Below, one piece after another: positions 16,735-25,651 of a stretch of 64,000 nucleotides of DNA; position 1 is the stretch's first letter, and each line of letters begins with the position of its first letter. Made by a program: the position numbers and the translations under genes. A model generated the notes under the pieces. The model did no database searches. It had not been told where the DNA came from and saw only the letters and a program-made list of their open reading frames with translations. This stretch comes from Allobogoriella deserti (lineage in GTDB: Bacteria; Actinomycetota; Actinomycetes; Actinomycetales; Actinomycetaceae): positions 62,001-126,000 of the forward strand of contig NZ_JBHUEE010000008.1 in NCBI RefSeq assembly GCF_042680605.1. The letters run 5' to 3'.

Positions 16735-18576
16735 TCAGGCGTGGTCGCGCGGTCGTGCCGCGCGTGCCGCAGCGGCACCGGCGTAGAAGTCGTCCACGAC
16801 CCCGGCGAAGTCAGCGAGAACGAGCTGGCGCTTCACCTTCATCGACGGCGTGAGGTAGCCGTTCTCGACCGTGAAGTCCGTGTCGAGGACGGTGAACTCC
16901 TTGATCTGCTCGGCCCGCGAGACCGCGCCGTTGGCCCGCTCCACGGCCGCCTGGAGGTGTTCACGCACCATGGGGTCTTGCGCTGCGTCGGTGACCGAGA
17001 GCTCCTCCCGGCCGTGATTCGCGAGCCAGCCCGGCAGCATCTCCGGATCCAGCGTGATGAGCGCGCCGATGAACGGGCGTTGATCTCCCACCACGACGCA
17101 CTGCGAGACGATCGGGTGCGCCCGGATCTGGTCCTCCAGCGGCGCCGGTGCGACGTTCTTGCCACCGGCCGTGACGATGATCTCCTTCTTGCGGCCGGTG
17201 ATGCGCAGGTAACCGTCCTCGTCCATCGACCCGAGGTCGCCGGTATGGAACCAGCCGTCCTCGAGTGCCTCGGCCGTCGCCTCCGGGTTGTTGTGGTAGG
17301 CCCGGAACACGGGAATACCCTTGGCGAGGATCTCCCCGTCGTCGGCGATACGGATGGACGTGCCCGGCAGCGGCGGTCCCACGGTTCCGATCTTGATCTT
17401 GTCCGGTCGGTTGACGTTGGTCGGTGCGGTCGTCTCGGTCAGGCCGTAGCCCTCCAGCACCACCAAGCCGACGCCGCGGTAGAAGTGCCCCAGCCGTTCG
17501 CCGAGCGGAGCGCCGCCGGAGATCGCGTAGCGGGCCCGGCCCCCGAGTGCGTCGCGGATCTTGCTGAGGACGAGGCGATCGGCGATCTTGTGCCGCGCCC
17601 GCAGCACGGCGGACGGACCCGACGGTGTGTCCAGCGCGCGCGAGTACGCGATCGACGACGCCGCGGACCACCGGAAGATCTTCGTCTTCAATCCACCGCC
17701 GGTGCGCTGCTCGACACCGTTGTAGACCTTCTCCCACACGCGCGGCACGGACAGGATGAAGGTAGGACGGAAGGTCGCCAGGTCCGCGACGGCCTGCTTG
17801 ACGTCCGGCGTGTGCCCGAGGGGCTTGCCGGCCAGTAGCACCACGACCTCGACGAACCGTGCGAAGACGTGCGCCAGCGGGATGAACAGCAACGAGCGCG
17901 CGCCCTCCTCGCGGAAGATGACCGACAGGTCGTTCATCGCCTCGAGCGAGAGCAGCACGAAGTTGCCGTGCGTGAGCTCCACACCCTTGGGTCGGCCCGT
18001 GGTGCCGGAGGTGTAGATGATCGTCGCGAGGGAGTCCAGGCCCACGCCCGCACTGCGCTCGGCGATCTCGGCGTCCGGCACGTCGCTGCCGAGCTCGGCC
18101 AACGTATCCAGACCGCCGTCGTCGATCTGCCACACCCGTCCGAGATTCGACAGCCCGCCGGAGAGCGTGCGGGCCTGCTCGATGGTGGCCGCGTTGTCGG
18201 CGTGCTCGACGACGGCGACTGTGCAGTCGGAGTCGGACAGGATCCAGTGCGCCTGCTCGGGTGAGGACGTCTCGTACACCGGCACCGGCACGGCACCGGC
18301 CAGCCACGCGGCGAGGTCGACGAGCGTCCACTCGAACCGCGTCCGCGACATGATGGCGACCTTCTCGCCGGGGCCGACTCCTGCGGCGACGAGGCCCTTG
18401 GCGATCCGGGTGACCCGCTCCAGCGTGGCCGCCGCGCTGTGCGGCACCCACGTATCACCGACCTTCTCCTCGTACAACGGCGCCTCCGGCCGCTGACGGG
18501 CATGGTCGACGAGGTAGTCGGTGATGCTGCGGGAGGGGTCGACGTCGATCCCTCGTGGCGTGCTGAACTCGTTCAT
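16735..18576 (-). CDS. Long-chain fatty-acid-CoA ligase (FadD15-like)
   Basis: The 613-residue AMP-forming synthetase activates a fatty acid to its CoA thioester through an acyl-adenylate. The P-loop (YTSGTTGRPKG), GYGLTETTA, the DGWFHTGDLG hinge and the GRKKEIIVTAGGKN signature with its catalytic-region lysines are all intact. The overall pattern is that of the FadD15 group. Chain-length preference cannot be read from sequence. A GGAG precedes the ATG. It lies 110 nt upstream of the exonuclease gene on the same strand and is divergent from glucokinase. Confidence 0.92.
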   Translation of the reverse strand: MNEFSTPRGIDVDPSRSITDYLVDHARQRPEAPLYEEKVGDTWVPHSAAATLERVTRIAKGLVAAGVGPGEKVAIMSRTRFEWTLVDLAAWLAGAVPVPVYETSSPEQAHWILSDSDCTVAVVEHADNAATIEQARTLSGGLSNLGRVWQIDDGGLDTLAELGSDVPDAEIAERSAGVGLDSLATIIYTSGTTGRPKGVELTHGNFVLLSLEAMNDLSVIFREEGARSLLFIPLAHVFARFVEVVVLLAGKPLGHTPDVKQAVADLATFRPTFILSVPRVWEKVYNGVEQRTGGGLKTKIFRWSAASSIAYSRALDTPSGPSAVLRARHKIADRLVLSKIRDALGGRARYAISGGAPLGERLGHFYRGVGLVVLEGYGLTETTAPTNVNRPDKIKIGTVGPPLPGTSIRIADDGEILAKGIPVFRAYHNNPEATAEALEDGWFHTGDLGSMDEDGYLRITGRKKEIIVTAGGKNVAPAPLEDQIRAHPIVSQCVVVGDQRPFIGALITLDPEMLPGWLANHGREELSVTDAAQDPMVREHLQAAVERANGAVSRAEQIKEFTVLDTDFTVENGYLTPSMKVKRQLVLADFAGVVDDFYAGAAAARAARPRDHA

Positions 18577-18702
18577 CGCTGGCTCCGTCGGCAGTGCGGG
18601 GCGTCGCCCCGGTGGCGGGTGCTTGACTGACAGTATCCGTCACCCAGGGCCACGGGCGGGTCGATGCGGCGGACGGACACGTGGTCCGCGGCGGATTCCG
18701 GG

Positions 18703-18708
18703 CACAAT
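18703..18708 (+). promoter_or_regulatory. -10 element of glucokinase gene (leaderless)
   Basis: CACAAT ends 6 nt before the ATG at 18715, and no ribosome binding site is present. Confidence 0.45.
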
Positions 18709-18714
18709 GCGAGC

Positions 18715-19653
18715 ATGCTGACCGTAGGCGTGGACATCGGTGGGACCAAGATCGCTGCAGGAGTCGTCGAGGAGGACGGGAGCCTGCTCGAACACACCCA
18801 ACACCCTACCGATCCGACCGACCCGGCAGCGATCGAGGCCGCCGTCACCGCCGCCGTGACCGAGCTGCGGGAACGGCACGAGATCGGCGCCGTCGGCGTC
18901 GCCGCCGCCGGCTACGTGAGCCCGCTGCGCGACGCGATGGTCTTCGCGCCGAACATCTCCTGGCGGGACTATCCGCTGCGGGACCGTCTCGCGACCGGCA
19001 TCGACCTGCCGATCGTCGTCGAGAACGACGCGAACGCGGCGGGTTGGGCGGAGTTCCGGTTCGGTGCGGGCGAGGCGATCTCGAGCATGGTGATGCTCAC
19101 CGTCGGTACCGGGCTGGGTGGCGCCGTCATCCACGACGGGCGCCTGCTACGTGGCGCTTTCGGTGCCGCCGGGGAGTTCGGGCACATGGAGATGGTGCCC
19201 AACGGTCACTACTGCGGTTGCGGTCAGGAAGGATGCTGGGAGATGTACGCCTCCGGCCGGGCGCTGACCAGGGCGGCCCGGGCGGCTGCGGTGGCCCAGC
19301 CCGACCGTATCGGCGCACTCGTCGAGGCCGCCGGCGGACCGGACCAGGCGATCGAAGGACGGCACGTGACCGCGGCGGCCCAGGCGGGCGATCCGCTCGC
19401 CAAGGAGTTGTTCGCCGAGCTCGGCGGGTGGCTCGGGAAAGGGATCGCCGACCTGGTCGCCGTGGTCGATCCCGAACTGGCGGTCGTCGGTGGTGGCGTC
19501 GTCGACGCCGGCGACCTCCTCATGGAGCCGGCGCGCCAGGCCTTCCGGCGGCACCTGACCGCCCGCGGCTTTCGGGGTGAGCTGCGAATCGAGGTGGCCG
19601 AGATGGGGAACGAGGCGGGCATCATCGGCGCCGCCGATCTCGCCCGCCGTTAG
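18715..19653 (+). CDS. glk: ROK-family glucokinase
   Basis: This kinase phosphorylates glucose to glucose 6-phosphate. The 312-residue sequence has the ATP-binding DIGGTK motif (residues 7-12), the substrate region ENDANAAGWAE, GTGLGG, and the ROK zinc motif with Cys167, Cys169 and Cys174 (GHYCGCGQEGCWE). There is no DNA-binding domain, so it is an enzyme and not a ROK repressor. The ATG at 18715 is favoured because the fold begins there. The TAG stop overlaps the TAA of the convergent membrane-protein gene by 2 nt. Confidence 0.93.
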   Translation: MLTVGVDIGGTKIAAGVVEEDGSLLEHTQHPTDPTDPAAIEAAVTAAVTELRERHEIGAVGVAAAGYVSPLRDAMVFAPNISWRDYPLRDRLATGIDLPIVVENDANAAGWAEFRFGAGEAISSMVMLTVGTGLGGAVIHDGRLLRGAFGAAGEFGHMEMVPNGHYCGCGQEGCWEMYASGRALTRAARAAAVAQPDRIGALVEAAGGPDQAIEGRHVTAAAQAGDPLAKELFAELGGWLGKGIADLVAVVDPELAVVGGGVVDAGDLLMEPARQAFRRHLTARGFRGELRIEVAEMGNEAGIIGAADLARR

Positions 19654-20204
19654 ACGACAGCGCCGTCGTCGTGATCGTCCTCGTCGCGACCGGCGGGCAT
19701 CCGCCACAGCAGCAGCCCGATCCCGCACAGCAGCGCCGCACCGAGGGCCAGAAGCAGCCAGCGTGGGGGAGAGGCGAGCACGACCAGCACCAGGGCGGCG
19801 AGCAACGATCCGGCGGTCGCGACCCATCCCAGCGTGAGAACCGGGTCGGCTCCGCCGATCGGCTCCGGGTCGGGTGGCACGAACCGGTCGCCGTCGGGGT
19901 CCTCCGGCTCGACGTAGTCGCGCGGGCCCAGGGCACGCTCGGCGAACAGGTCACGCGAGGGCGCGAATGCGCCCGGATCGAGCGCACCGTCTCGGTCCGG
20001 GCGCCTCTGCGGGACGTCGGTCTGCGGGTTCTCGTCCGTGCCCGCAGACCCGCCGTCGCCACGGGCCGTCTCGGCGTCCTCGCGCAGACCGTCCGGGACC
20101 TGGAGGTCACCGAGGTCTGCGGTCAGCTCCGCCCATCGCTGCGCCACCGTGGCGTCGTCGAGCGGCCCCGGTTCGGTGTCGCCGTCGCGGGAAGGTCCGG
20201 CCAT
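19650..20204 (-). CDS. Conserved membrane protein, acidic N-terminus
   Basis: The 184-residue product has a long acidic, proline-rich cytoplasmic segment (about 1-115, including RFVPPDPEPIGGADP) and two C-terminal membrane helices (about 123-145 and 148-167). The FVPPDP-type motif before paired helices is a pattern I associate with actinobacterial hypothetical membrane proteins, but I cannot assign a function. The start is leaderless: TAGAGT at 20211-20216 on the minus strand ends 6 nt before the ATG. Its stop overlaps that of glk. Confidence 0.75.
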   Translation of the reverse strand: MAGPSRDGDTEPGPLDDATVAQRWAELTADLGDLQVPDGLREDAETARGDGGSAGTDENPQTDVPQRRPDRDGALDPGAFAPSRDLFAERALGPRDYVEPEDPDGDRFVPPDPEPIGGADPVLTLGWVATAGSLLAALVLVVLASPPRWLLLALGAALLCGIGLLLWRMPAGRDEDDHDDGAVV

Positions 20205-20210
20205 ACGGCA

Positions 20211-20216
20211 ACTCTA
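20211..20216 (-). promoter_or_regulatory. -10 element of membrane-protein gene (leaderless)
   Basis: TAGAGT on the minus strand is followed by 6 nt and then ATG. Confidence 0.5.
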
Positions 20217-20308
20217 CGGCGGCAAGGGCCACCCGCGTCGACCCCGCGTGAGATGGACCTAGGATGAATGCCGGTCCAGCTTCCCCGAGACACTACGAAA
20301 GGTCGCCG

Positions 20309-21535
20309 ATGTCGGTCCGTCGCGTCGCCCTCCTCACCGCGGGCGGCTTCGCCCCTTGCCTGTCCTCCGCCGTCGGCGGGCTTATCGAGCGCTACACGGA
20401 GATCGCGCCGGAGATCGAGCTCATCGCCTACGAACACGGCTACCACGGCCTGCTCACCGGCACGAAGATCACCATCGACGATGATGCCCGCCGTGGCGCG
20501 GGCGTCCTGCACCGCTTCGGCGGCAGCCCCATCGGCAACTCTCGGGTGAAGCTGACGAACGCCGAGGACCTGGTGCGCCGCGGCCTCGTCCGTGAGGGAG
20601 AGAACCCCCTCGCCGTGGCGGCCGAGCAGCTGCGCGCCGACGGCGTGGACGTGCTGCACACCATCGGCGGCGACGACACGAATACCACCGCGGCCGACCT
20701 GGCCGCCTACCTCGAGGACAACGGCTACCACCTGACCGTGGTCGGCCTGCCCAAGACGATCGACAACGACGTGGTCCCGATCCGTCAGTCCCTCGGCGCC
20801 TGGACGGCCGCCGAGGAGGCGAGCGAGTTCGCGCAGAACATCATCGGCGAGCACCGGGTCAGCCCGCGGATGCTCATCGTGCACGAGGTCATGGGCCGGC
20901 ACTGCGGGTGGCTCACCGCGGCGGCCGCGCACCGTTACCGCGCCTGGCTGGACACGCAGGAATGGGTGCCCAGCCTCGGGCTCAGCCGCGAGCGCTGGGA
21001 CGTCCACGCGGTCTTCGTCCCCGAGATGGCGCTGGACATCGCCGGCGAGGCCGACCGGTTGCGCGGGGTGATGGACAGCCTGGGGAACGTCAACATCTTC
21101 CTCTCCGAAGGTGCCGGCGTGCCCGAGATCGTCGCCGAGCTCGAGGCCAAGGGCGAAGAGGTCCAGCGCGACCCGTTCGGCCACGTCAAGCTCGACACCA
21201 TCAACCCTGGTGCATGGTTCGCGAAGCAGTTCGCGGAGAAGCTCGGGGCGGAGAAGGTCATGGTCCAGAAGTCGGGCTACTTCTCGCGGTCCTCCCGGGC
21301 GAACGCGGAGGATCTCCGCCTCATCAAGTCGATGACCGACCTCGCCGTGCAGTGCGCGCTGGAGTCGACCTCGGGTGTCATCGGTCACGATGAGGAGGAC
21401 AGCGACCGACTCAAGGCGGTGCCGTTCCCCCGTATCGCCGGCGGCAAGGCCTTCGACATCACCCAGCCCTGGTTCACCGACATGATGGGCGCCATCGGCC
21501 AGTCCGTGAGCGCCGCCCCGGCGGCGGCCCACTGA
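20309..21535 (+). CDS. pfp: Pyrophosphate-type 6-phosphofructokinase
   Basis: The enzyme phosphorylates fructose 6-phosphate. Two signatures indicate use of pyrophosphate instead of ATP: Gly120-Gly121-Asp122-Asp123-Thr (ATP enzymes have GGDGS) and PKTIDND at 148-154. The MGRHCGW substrate motif is present. The 408-residue form starts at the ATG at 20309 with AAAGG at 20298-20302. An in-frame ATG at 20264 has no ribosome binding site and is probably 5' leader. The PPi reaction is reversible, so it can work in both glycolysis and gluconeogenesis. Confidence 0.9.
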   Translation: MSVRRVALLTAGGFAPCLSSAVGGLIERYTEIAPEIELIAYEHGYHGLLTGTKITIDDDARRGAGVLHRFGGSPIGNSRVKLTNAEDLVRRGLVREGENPLAVAAEQLRADGVDVLHTIGGDDTNTTAADLAAYLEDNGYHLTVVGLPKTIDNDVVPIRQSLGAWTAAEEASEFAQNIIGEHRVSPRMLIVHEVMGRHCGWLTAAAAHRYRAWLDTQEWVPSLGLSRERWDVHAVFVPEMALDIAGEADRLRGVMDSLGNVNIFLSEGAGVPEIVAELEAKGEEVQRDPFGHVKLDTINPGAWFAKQFAEKLGAEKVMVQKSGYFSRSSRANAEDLRLIKSMTDLAVQCALESTSGVIGHDEEDSDRLKAVPFPRIAGGKAFDITQPWFTDMMGAIGQSVSAAPAAAH

Positions 21536-21539
21536 CGCC

Positions 21540-21545
21540 TATCCT
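21540..21545 (+). promoter_or_regulatory. -10 element of aroG (leaderless)
   Basis: TATCCT ends 6 nt before the GTG at 21552, in the 16 nt between the pfp stop and aroG. Confidence 0.55.
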
Positions 21546-21551
21546 GCGCAC

Positions 21552-22904
21552 GTGAGTATCGAGGCACCCCCGGAGGTCCTGGACGGGTTACGGCACTGGC
21601 GAACGCTTCCGGCGCGGCAGCAGCCGACCTGGCCCGACCCCGAGGAACTGGCACGCGTCACGGAGGAGCTTCAGGGATACCCGCCGCTGGTGTTCGCCGG
21701 CGAGGCGGACAGTCTGCGGGCCAAGCTCGCCATGGCTGCCGAGGGCGAGGCGTTCCTGCTCCAGGGCGGCGACTGCGCCGAGACGTTCGCCGAATCGACC
21801 GCGGACCGCATCCGGAACAAGATCCGCACGATCCTCCAGATGTCCGCCGTCCTGACCTACGGCGCCTCGCTGCCCGTGATCAAGATGGGGCGGATGGCCG
21901 GGCAGTTCGCCAAGCCCCGCAGCGCAGACACCGAGACCCGGGAGGGAGTGACCCTGCCGGTCTACCGGGGCGACGCGGTCAACGGGCACGCCTTCACGGA
22001 GCAGTCGCGGACGCCGGACCCGCAGCGCCTGCTCGAGGCGTACCACCGGTCCGCGACGATCATCAACCTCATCCGCGCCTTCACCTACGGCGGGTTCGCC
22101 GACCTGCGCGAGGTGCACCAGTGGAACCGCGGTTTCACCGCCAATCCCGCCTATGCGCGCTACGAGGTGCTGGCGAACGAGATCGACCGCGCGATGCGGT
22201 TCATGCGTGCCGCAGGCGTCGATTTCGACGCCCTGCGCACCGTCGACATGTACACCTCGCACGAGGCGTTGCTGCTCGACTACGAGGCGGCGATGACGCG
22301 GATCGACTCGCGCTCCGGACATCCGTACAACACCTCAGCCCATTTCCTGTGGATCGGGGAGCGGACGCGGCAGCTCGACGGTCCGCACGTCGACCTGCTC
22401 TCCCGGGTGCACAACCCGATCGGCGTCAAGCTCGGCCCGACGACCACTGCGGACGACGCGCTGGCGCTGGCGGACGCGCTCAACCCGGAGAACGAACGGG
22501 GCCGGCTGACCTTCATCACCCGAATGGGCGCCGGTCGGATCCGTGAGGTGCTGCCCGCCCTGGCCGAACGCGTGCGGGCCGAAGGCCGCAACGTCACGTG
22601 GGTGTGCGACCCGATGCACGGCAACACCATCACGTCGCCGTCCGGGTACAAGACCCGTGAGTTCAGCACCGTGATCGACGAGGTGCACGGATTCTTCGAG
22701 GTGCACCACGGCGTCGGCACGGTCCCGGGTGGACTGCACGTCGAGCTCACCGGTGACGATGTCACCGAGGTGCTCGGTGGAAGTGAGCACGTGGACGAGG
22801 AGGCTCTGGCCCGCCGGTACGAAACGTTGGTGGATCCGCGCCTGAACCACCAGCAGTCCCTCGAGATGGCCTTCGACGTCGCCGAGATGCTGCGCGACCA
22901 CTGA
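21552..22904 (+). CDS. aroG: DAHP synthase, class II
   Basis: This enzyme condenses phosphoenolpyruvate and erythrose 4-phosphate, the first step of the shikimate pathway. The 450-residue sequence is a class II (plant and mycobacterial type) enzyme: QGGDCAETF with metal ligand Cys75, KMGRMAGQFAKPRS and the WVCDPMHGNT region. It is the counterpart of mycobacterial Rv2178c, which also lies beside pknL. It starts at a GTG with a leaderless-type promoter. Confidence 0.95.
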   Translation: MSIEAPPEVLDGLRHWRTLPARQQPTWPDPEELARVTEELQGYPPLVFAGEADSLRAKLAMAAEGEAFLLQGGDCAETFAESTADRIRNKIRTILQMSAVLTYGASLPVIKMGRMAGQFAKPRSADTETREGVTLPVYRGDAVNGHAFTEQSRTPDPQRLLEAYHRSATIINLIRAFTYGGFADLREVHQWNRGFTANPAYARYEVLANEIDRAMRFMRAAGVDFDALRTVDMYTSHEALLLDYEAAMTRIDSRSGHPYNTSAHFLWIGERTRQLDGPHVDLLSRVHNPIGVKLGPTTTADDALALADALNPENERGRLTFITRMGAGRIREVLPALAERVRAEGRNVTWVCDPMHGNTITSPSGYKTREFSTVIDEVHGFFEVHHGVGTVPGGLHVELTGDDVTEVLGGSEHVDEEALARRYETLVDPRLNHQQSLEMAFDVAEMLRDH

Positions 22905-22914
22905 GAGCCGGGCG

Positions 22915-23553
22915 GTGATGGGGCAGGACGACAGGCAGGATGCGATGGGCGCCGGCGTCACGGTGCCGCCACGGCTACCTGCGGACCGGTTCATCCCGCC
23001 CGGCCAGCGCCTGGTCGCCACCGCACCGGTCATGCACTACGGCCCGGTCCCGCGGCGCCGACCGGAGCGTTGGCGCCTGACGGTCGGCGGGGCCACCGCG
23101 GACGGCGAGGCGCGCGCGCTGACGATGGATGAGGTGCTCGCCTTCCCGCCGCTCGAGGTGGTCGCCGACATGCACTGTGCCACCGGATGGACCTCTGTGG
23201 ACCAGCGCTGGTCAGGAGTAGCGGCACGCGACGTCGTCCGCAGCGTGCCCCCGCGTCCGGACGTCGAGCACGTACTGGTCGTTGCGGAGTACGGGTACGC
23301 CACGACCATCCGGCTCGAGGACCTGACCTCCCCGCGCGCCGTGCTCGCCACCCATCACGACGGCGAGCCCCTCAGCGACGAACGGGGCGGGCCGATGCGG
23401 TTGATCCTCCCGCACCTGTACACCTGGAAGGGCCCGAAGTGGGTGCGGGGCTGGGACTACCTCACCGGCGTCGTGCGGGGGTTCTGGGAGGAACGTGGCT
23501 ACCACCTGCGTGGCGACGCGTGGCGTGCGGAACGCTACGCCCACCAGGAATGA
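22915..23553 (+). CDS. Molybdopterin-dependent oxidoreductase, sulfite-oxidase fold
   Basis: The 212-residue protein contains only the Mo-cofactor domain of the sulfite oxidase/MsrP family. Cys88 in ADMHCATGW is the expected molybdenum ligand. The region GGPMRLILPHLYTWKGPKWV, about residues 160-180, is also characteristic. It has no signal peptide, heme domain or membrane segment, so it appears cytoplasmic and must use a separate electron partner. Its substrate is unknown. GTG at 22915 and ATG at 22918 are both possible starts. It ends 38 nt from the convergent pknL. Confidence 0.85.
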   Translation: MMGQDDRQDAMGAGVTVPPRLPADRFIPPGQRLVATAPVMHYGPVPRRRPERWRLTVGGATADGEARALTMDEVLAFPPLEVVADMHCATGWTSVDQRWSGVAARDVVRSVPPRPDVEHVLVVAEYGYATTIRLEDLTSPRAVLATHHDGEPLSDERGGPMRLILPHLYTWKGPKWVRGWDYLTGVVRGFWEERGYHLRGDAWRAERYAHQE

Positions 23554-23591
23554 ATAGCCGGCCGGCCGCGCTCGGTCCGGGCCCGGCCAGG

Positions 23592-25580
23592 TCAGACGAC
23601 GGTGAGGGTGATGACGGTGTCCTGCGGCACCATGGCGCCCGGCTCTGGATCCTGGGATCGTACAGTGCCGAAGTAGCCCCCGAGGATCTCATCGACCTCG
23701 ACGGTGAATCCGGCGTCCTCGAGCGTCTGTCGCGCCTGCCCGACCTGCTGACCGACAACGCTCGGAACCTCGTGCAGCTCAGGTCCGAGGGAGACGACGA
23801 CGTCGACGGCGTCACCGCGATAGAGCTGCTCTCCAGGGCCCGGTGAGACCGAGATGACCGACCCTTCCGGGACCTCCTCGTGATGCTCCTGGGACTCCTG
23901 GCCCACCGTCAGTCCGGCCTCTTCCAGCGCCGCCACGGCGTCCTCGCGGGTCCTGCCCGTGATGTCCGGGACCTCCACCGGCTCCCGGCCCGCCGAGACG
24001 ACGACGTCCACGGGCCGGTCATGCCGCACTGTCTCGCCCGCCTGCGGCGACGTCCCCACGACAGCACCCTCCGGCACGCTGTCGTGGTACTCCTCGGAGG
24101 TCTCGCCCACCGTCAGCCCGGTGTCCTCGATGGCAGCCGTCGCCTCGTCGAGTGTGCGGCCTGAGACGTCCGGGACGTCGAGCATGAGAACCCCTTCGGA
24201 CACCACGACGGTGATCGAACCGTCCTGGTGCACCTCGGCGCCCGGCCCCGGCTCGGTCGAGATGACGACGCCGGCCGGCACGTCGTCGTGATGGTCCCGC
24301 GTCACCCGCGCCTCGAGGCCCGCCTGCCTGACCTCGGCGACCGCGTCGGCCTCCTGCATCCCCACCACATCCGGCGCCGGAACGGTCGCGCCGGGGCCGA
24401 CCTGGAACCACCACGTCACTCCGGCGCCTGCGATCAGGCCCAGGACGAGAAGGACGGCGAGCACACGTGGCCACGCGCGCCGGCGGCGCCGGACCGGTGC
24501 GGCCTCCTGCTGGGACGGGGGAGGGATCGCCCCGATCGGGAGCGCGACCGTGCCGTGCCCGGTGCCGGCCGCCTCGTCCGCGCCGGTCCGGCGCAGCGCC
24601 GTCGTGCTATCGGGATCGGACCCGCGCGAGGCGGCGGAGGCAACCGGCCCGCCGGTCCCCTCATCGGTGCGCGGTCCCTCCGGTCCGCCGCCCCTGCCGG
24701 CGGGCACCTCGGCGGCACGCGCCAGCATGGCGTCGTCGAGCGCGTCGTGGCAGCGCCGGACGAGGGCCAGCGCTGCGGCCGCGTCGTCGGGACGGTCGGC
24801 GAGCTCCCGAGCGGCCAGCGCCAGCACCAGCTCGTCGAGCTCGGCCGGCAGCCAGTCCACCTGCTCGGAGGGCGGCGGGATGCGGCCGTTGACATGCTGG
24901 AACGCGACCTGGATGGGGGCCTCGCCGGTGAACGGCTGGTGCCCGGTGATCAGTTCGTACAGCAGGATCCCTACGGCGTATACGTCCGTACGGGGGTCGG
25001 CGGTGCCGTCGGTCACCACCTCCGGCGCGAGGTACGCAACCGTGCCGAGCACGGTCCCGGTGGTGGCCGCCGTCGCCTCGGTGACGGCGCGCGCGAGCCC
25101 GAAATCGGCCACCTTTGCCCGCCCGTCCGCGGTGAGGAGCACGTTCTCCGGTTTGACGTCGCGGTGCACCAGGCCCGCTCGGTGCGCACTGGCCAGGGCG
25201 TCGAGGATCTGTTCGGTGAGAGTCAGGGCTTCACCGAGCGGGAGGGCGCCGCGGCTACGCAGCACGGCCCGCAGGTTCGGCCCCTCGACGTACTCCATCG
25301 CGAGGTAGCTGGCCTCGCCGGCCGCCCCCTGGTCGTGGACGGCGACGACACCGGGGTGGGTCAGCCGGGCAGCGGCGCGCGCCTCACGGCGGAACCGCGC
25401 GACGAAATCGGGGCTCTCGGCCAGGTGCGGATGCATGACCTTCACGGCCACGGTCCGGTCCAGGCGGCGATCCGTCGCCCGGTAGACCGTGGCCATCCCG
25501 CCCCGCGCGATGCGCGACGTCACCTCGTACCGCTCGTCGACCAACCGGCCGATCATGGGGTCGAGGGTCGTCGTGTCCAC
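23592..25580 (-). CDS. pknL: Serine/threonine protein kinase with four PASTA domains
   Basis: The 662-residue membrane kinase has an N-terminal Hanks-type domain (Lys47, HRD at 139-141, DFG at 159-161), a proline-rich juxtamembrane stretch, one membrane helix and four extracytoplasmic PASTA repeats. PASTA domains usually sense peptidoglycan fragments or lipid II. The neighbours (aroG on one side, an Rv2175c-like gene and idsA on the other) match the mycobacterial pknL locus, so I assign PknL instead of PknB. The GTG at 25580 is preceded by TACGCT and 6 nt; reading frames further upstream are low-complexity shadows. Confidence 0.88.
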   Translation of the reverse strand: MDTTTLDPMIGRLVDERYEVTSRIARGGMATVYRATDRRLDRTVAVKVMHPHLAESPDFVARFRREARAAARLTHPGVVAVHDQGAAGEASYLAMEYVEGPNLRAVLRSRGALPLGEALTLTEQILDALASAHRAGLVHRDVKPENVLLTADGRAKVADFGLARAVTEATAATTGTVLGTVAYLAPEVVTDGTADPRTDVYAVGILLYELITGHQPFTGEAPIQVAFQHVNGRIPPPSEQVDWLPAELDELVLALAARELADRPDDAAAALALVRRCHDALDDAMLARAAEVPAGRGGGPEGPRTDEGTGGPVASAASRGSDPDSTTALRRTGADEAAGTGHGTVALPIGAIPPPSQQEAAPVRRRRRAWPRVLAVLLVLGLIAGAGVTWWFQVGPGATVPAPDVVGMQEADAVAEVRQAGLEARVTRDHHDDVPAGVVISTEPGPGAEVHQDGSITVVVSEGVLMLDVPDVSGRTLDEATAAIEDTGLTVGETSEEYHDSVPEGAVVGTSPQAGETVRHDRPVDVVVSAGREPVEVPDITGRTREDAVAALEEAGLTVGQESQEHHEEVPEGSVISVSPGPGEQLYRGDAVDVVVSLGPELHEVPSVVGQQVGQARQTLEDAGFTVEVDEILGGYFGTVRSQDPEPGAMVPQDTVITLTVV

Positions 25581-25586
25581 CCGGCG

Positions 25587-25592
25587 AGCGTA
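25587..25592 (-). promoter_or_regulatory. -10 element of pknL (leaderless)
   Basis: TACGCT on the minus strand ends 6 nt before the GTG at 25580, and no ribosome binding site is seen. Confidence 0.5.
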
Positions 25593-25651
25593 TCCGTCCC
25601 GGCGCAGATCTCCCGGTGCGGCGTGCCGTGTCGGGCTCGGTCTTGGACCGG

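Noticed and set aside
16626..16778. Upstream extension of the exonuclease/GIY-YIG protein to 16778
   Set aside because: The added residues overlap the end of the acyl-CoA synthetase gene and are low-complexity; the ATG at 16625 (or 16676) is more plausible.
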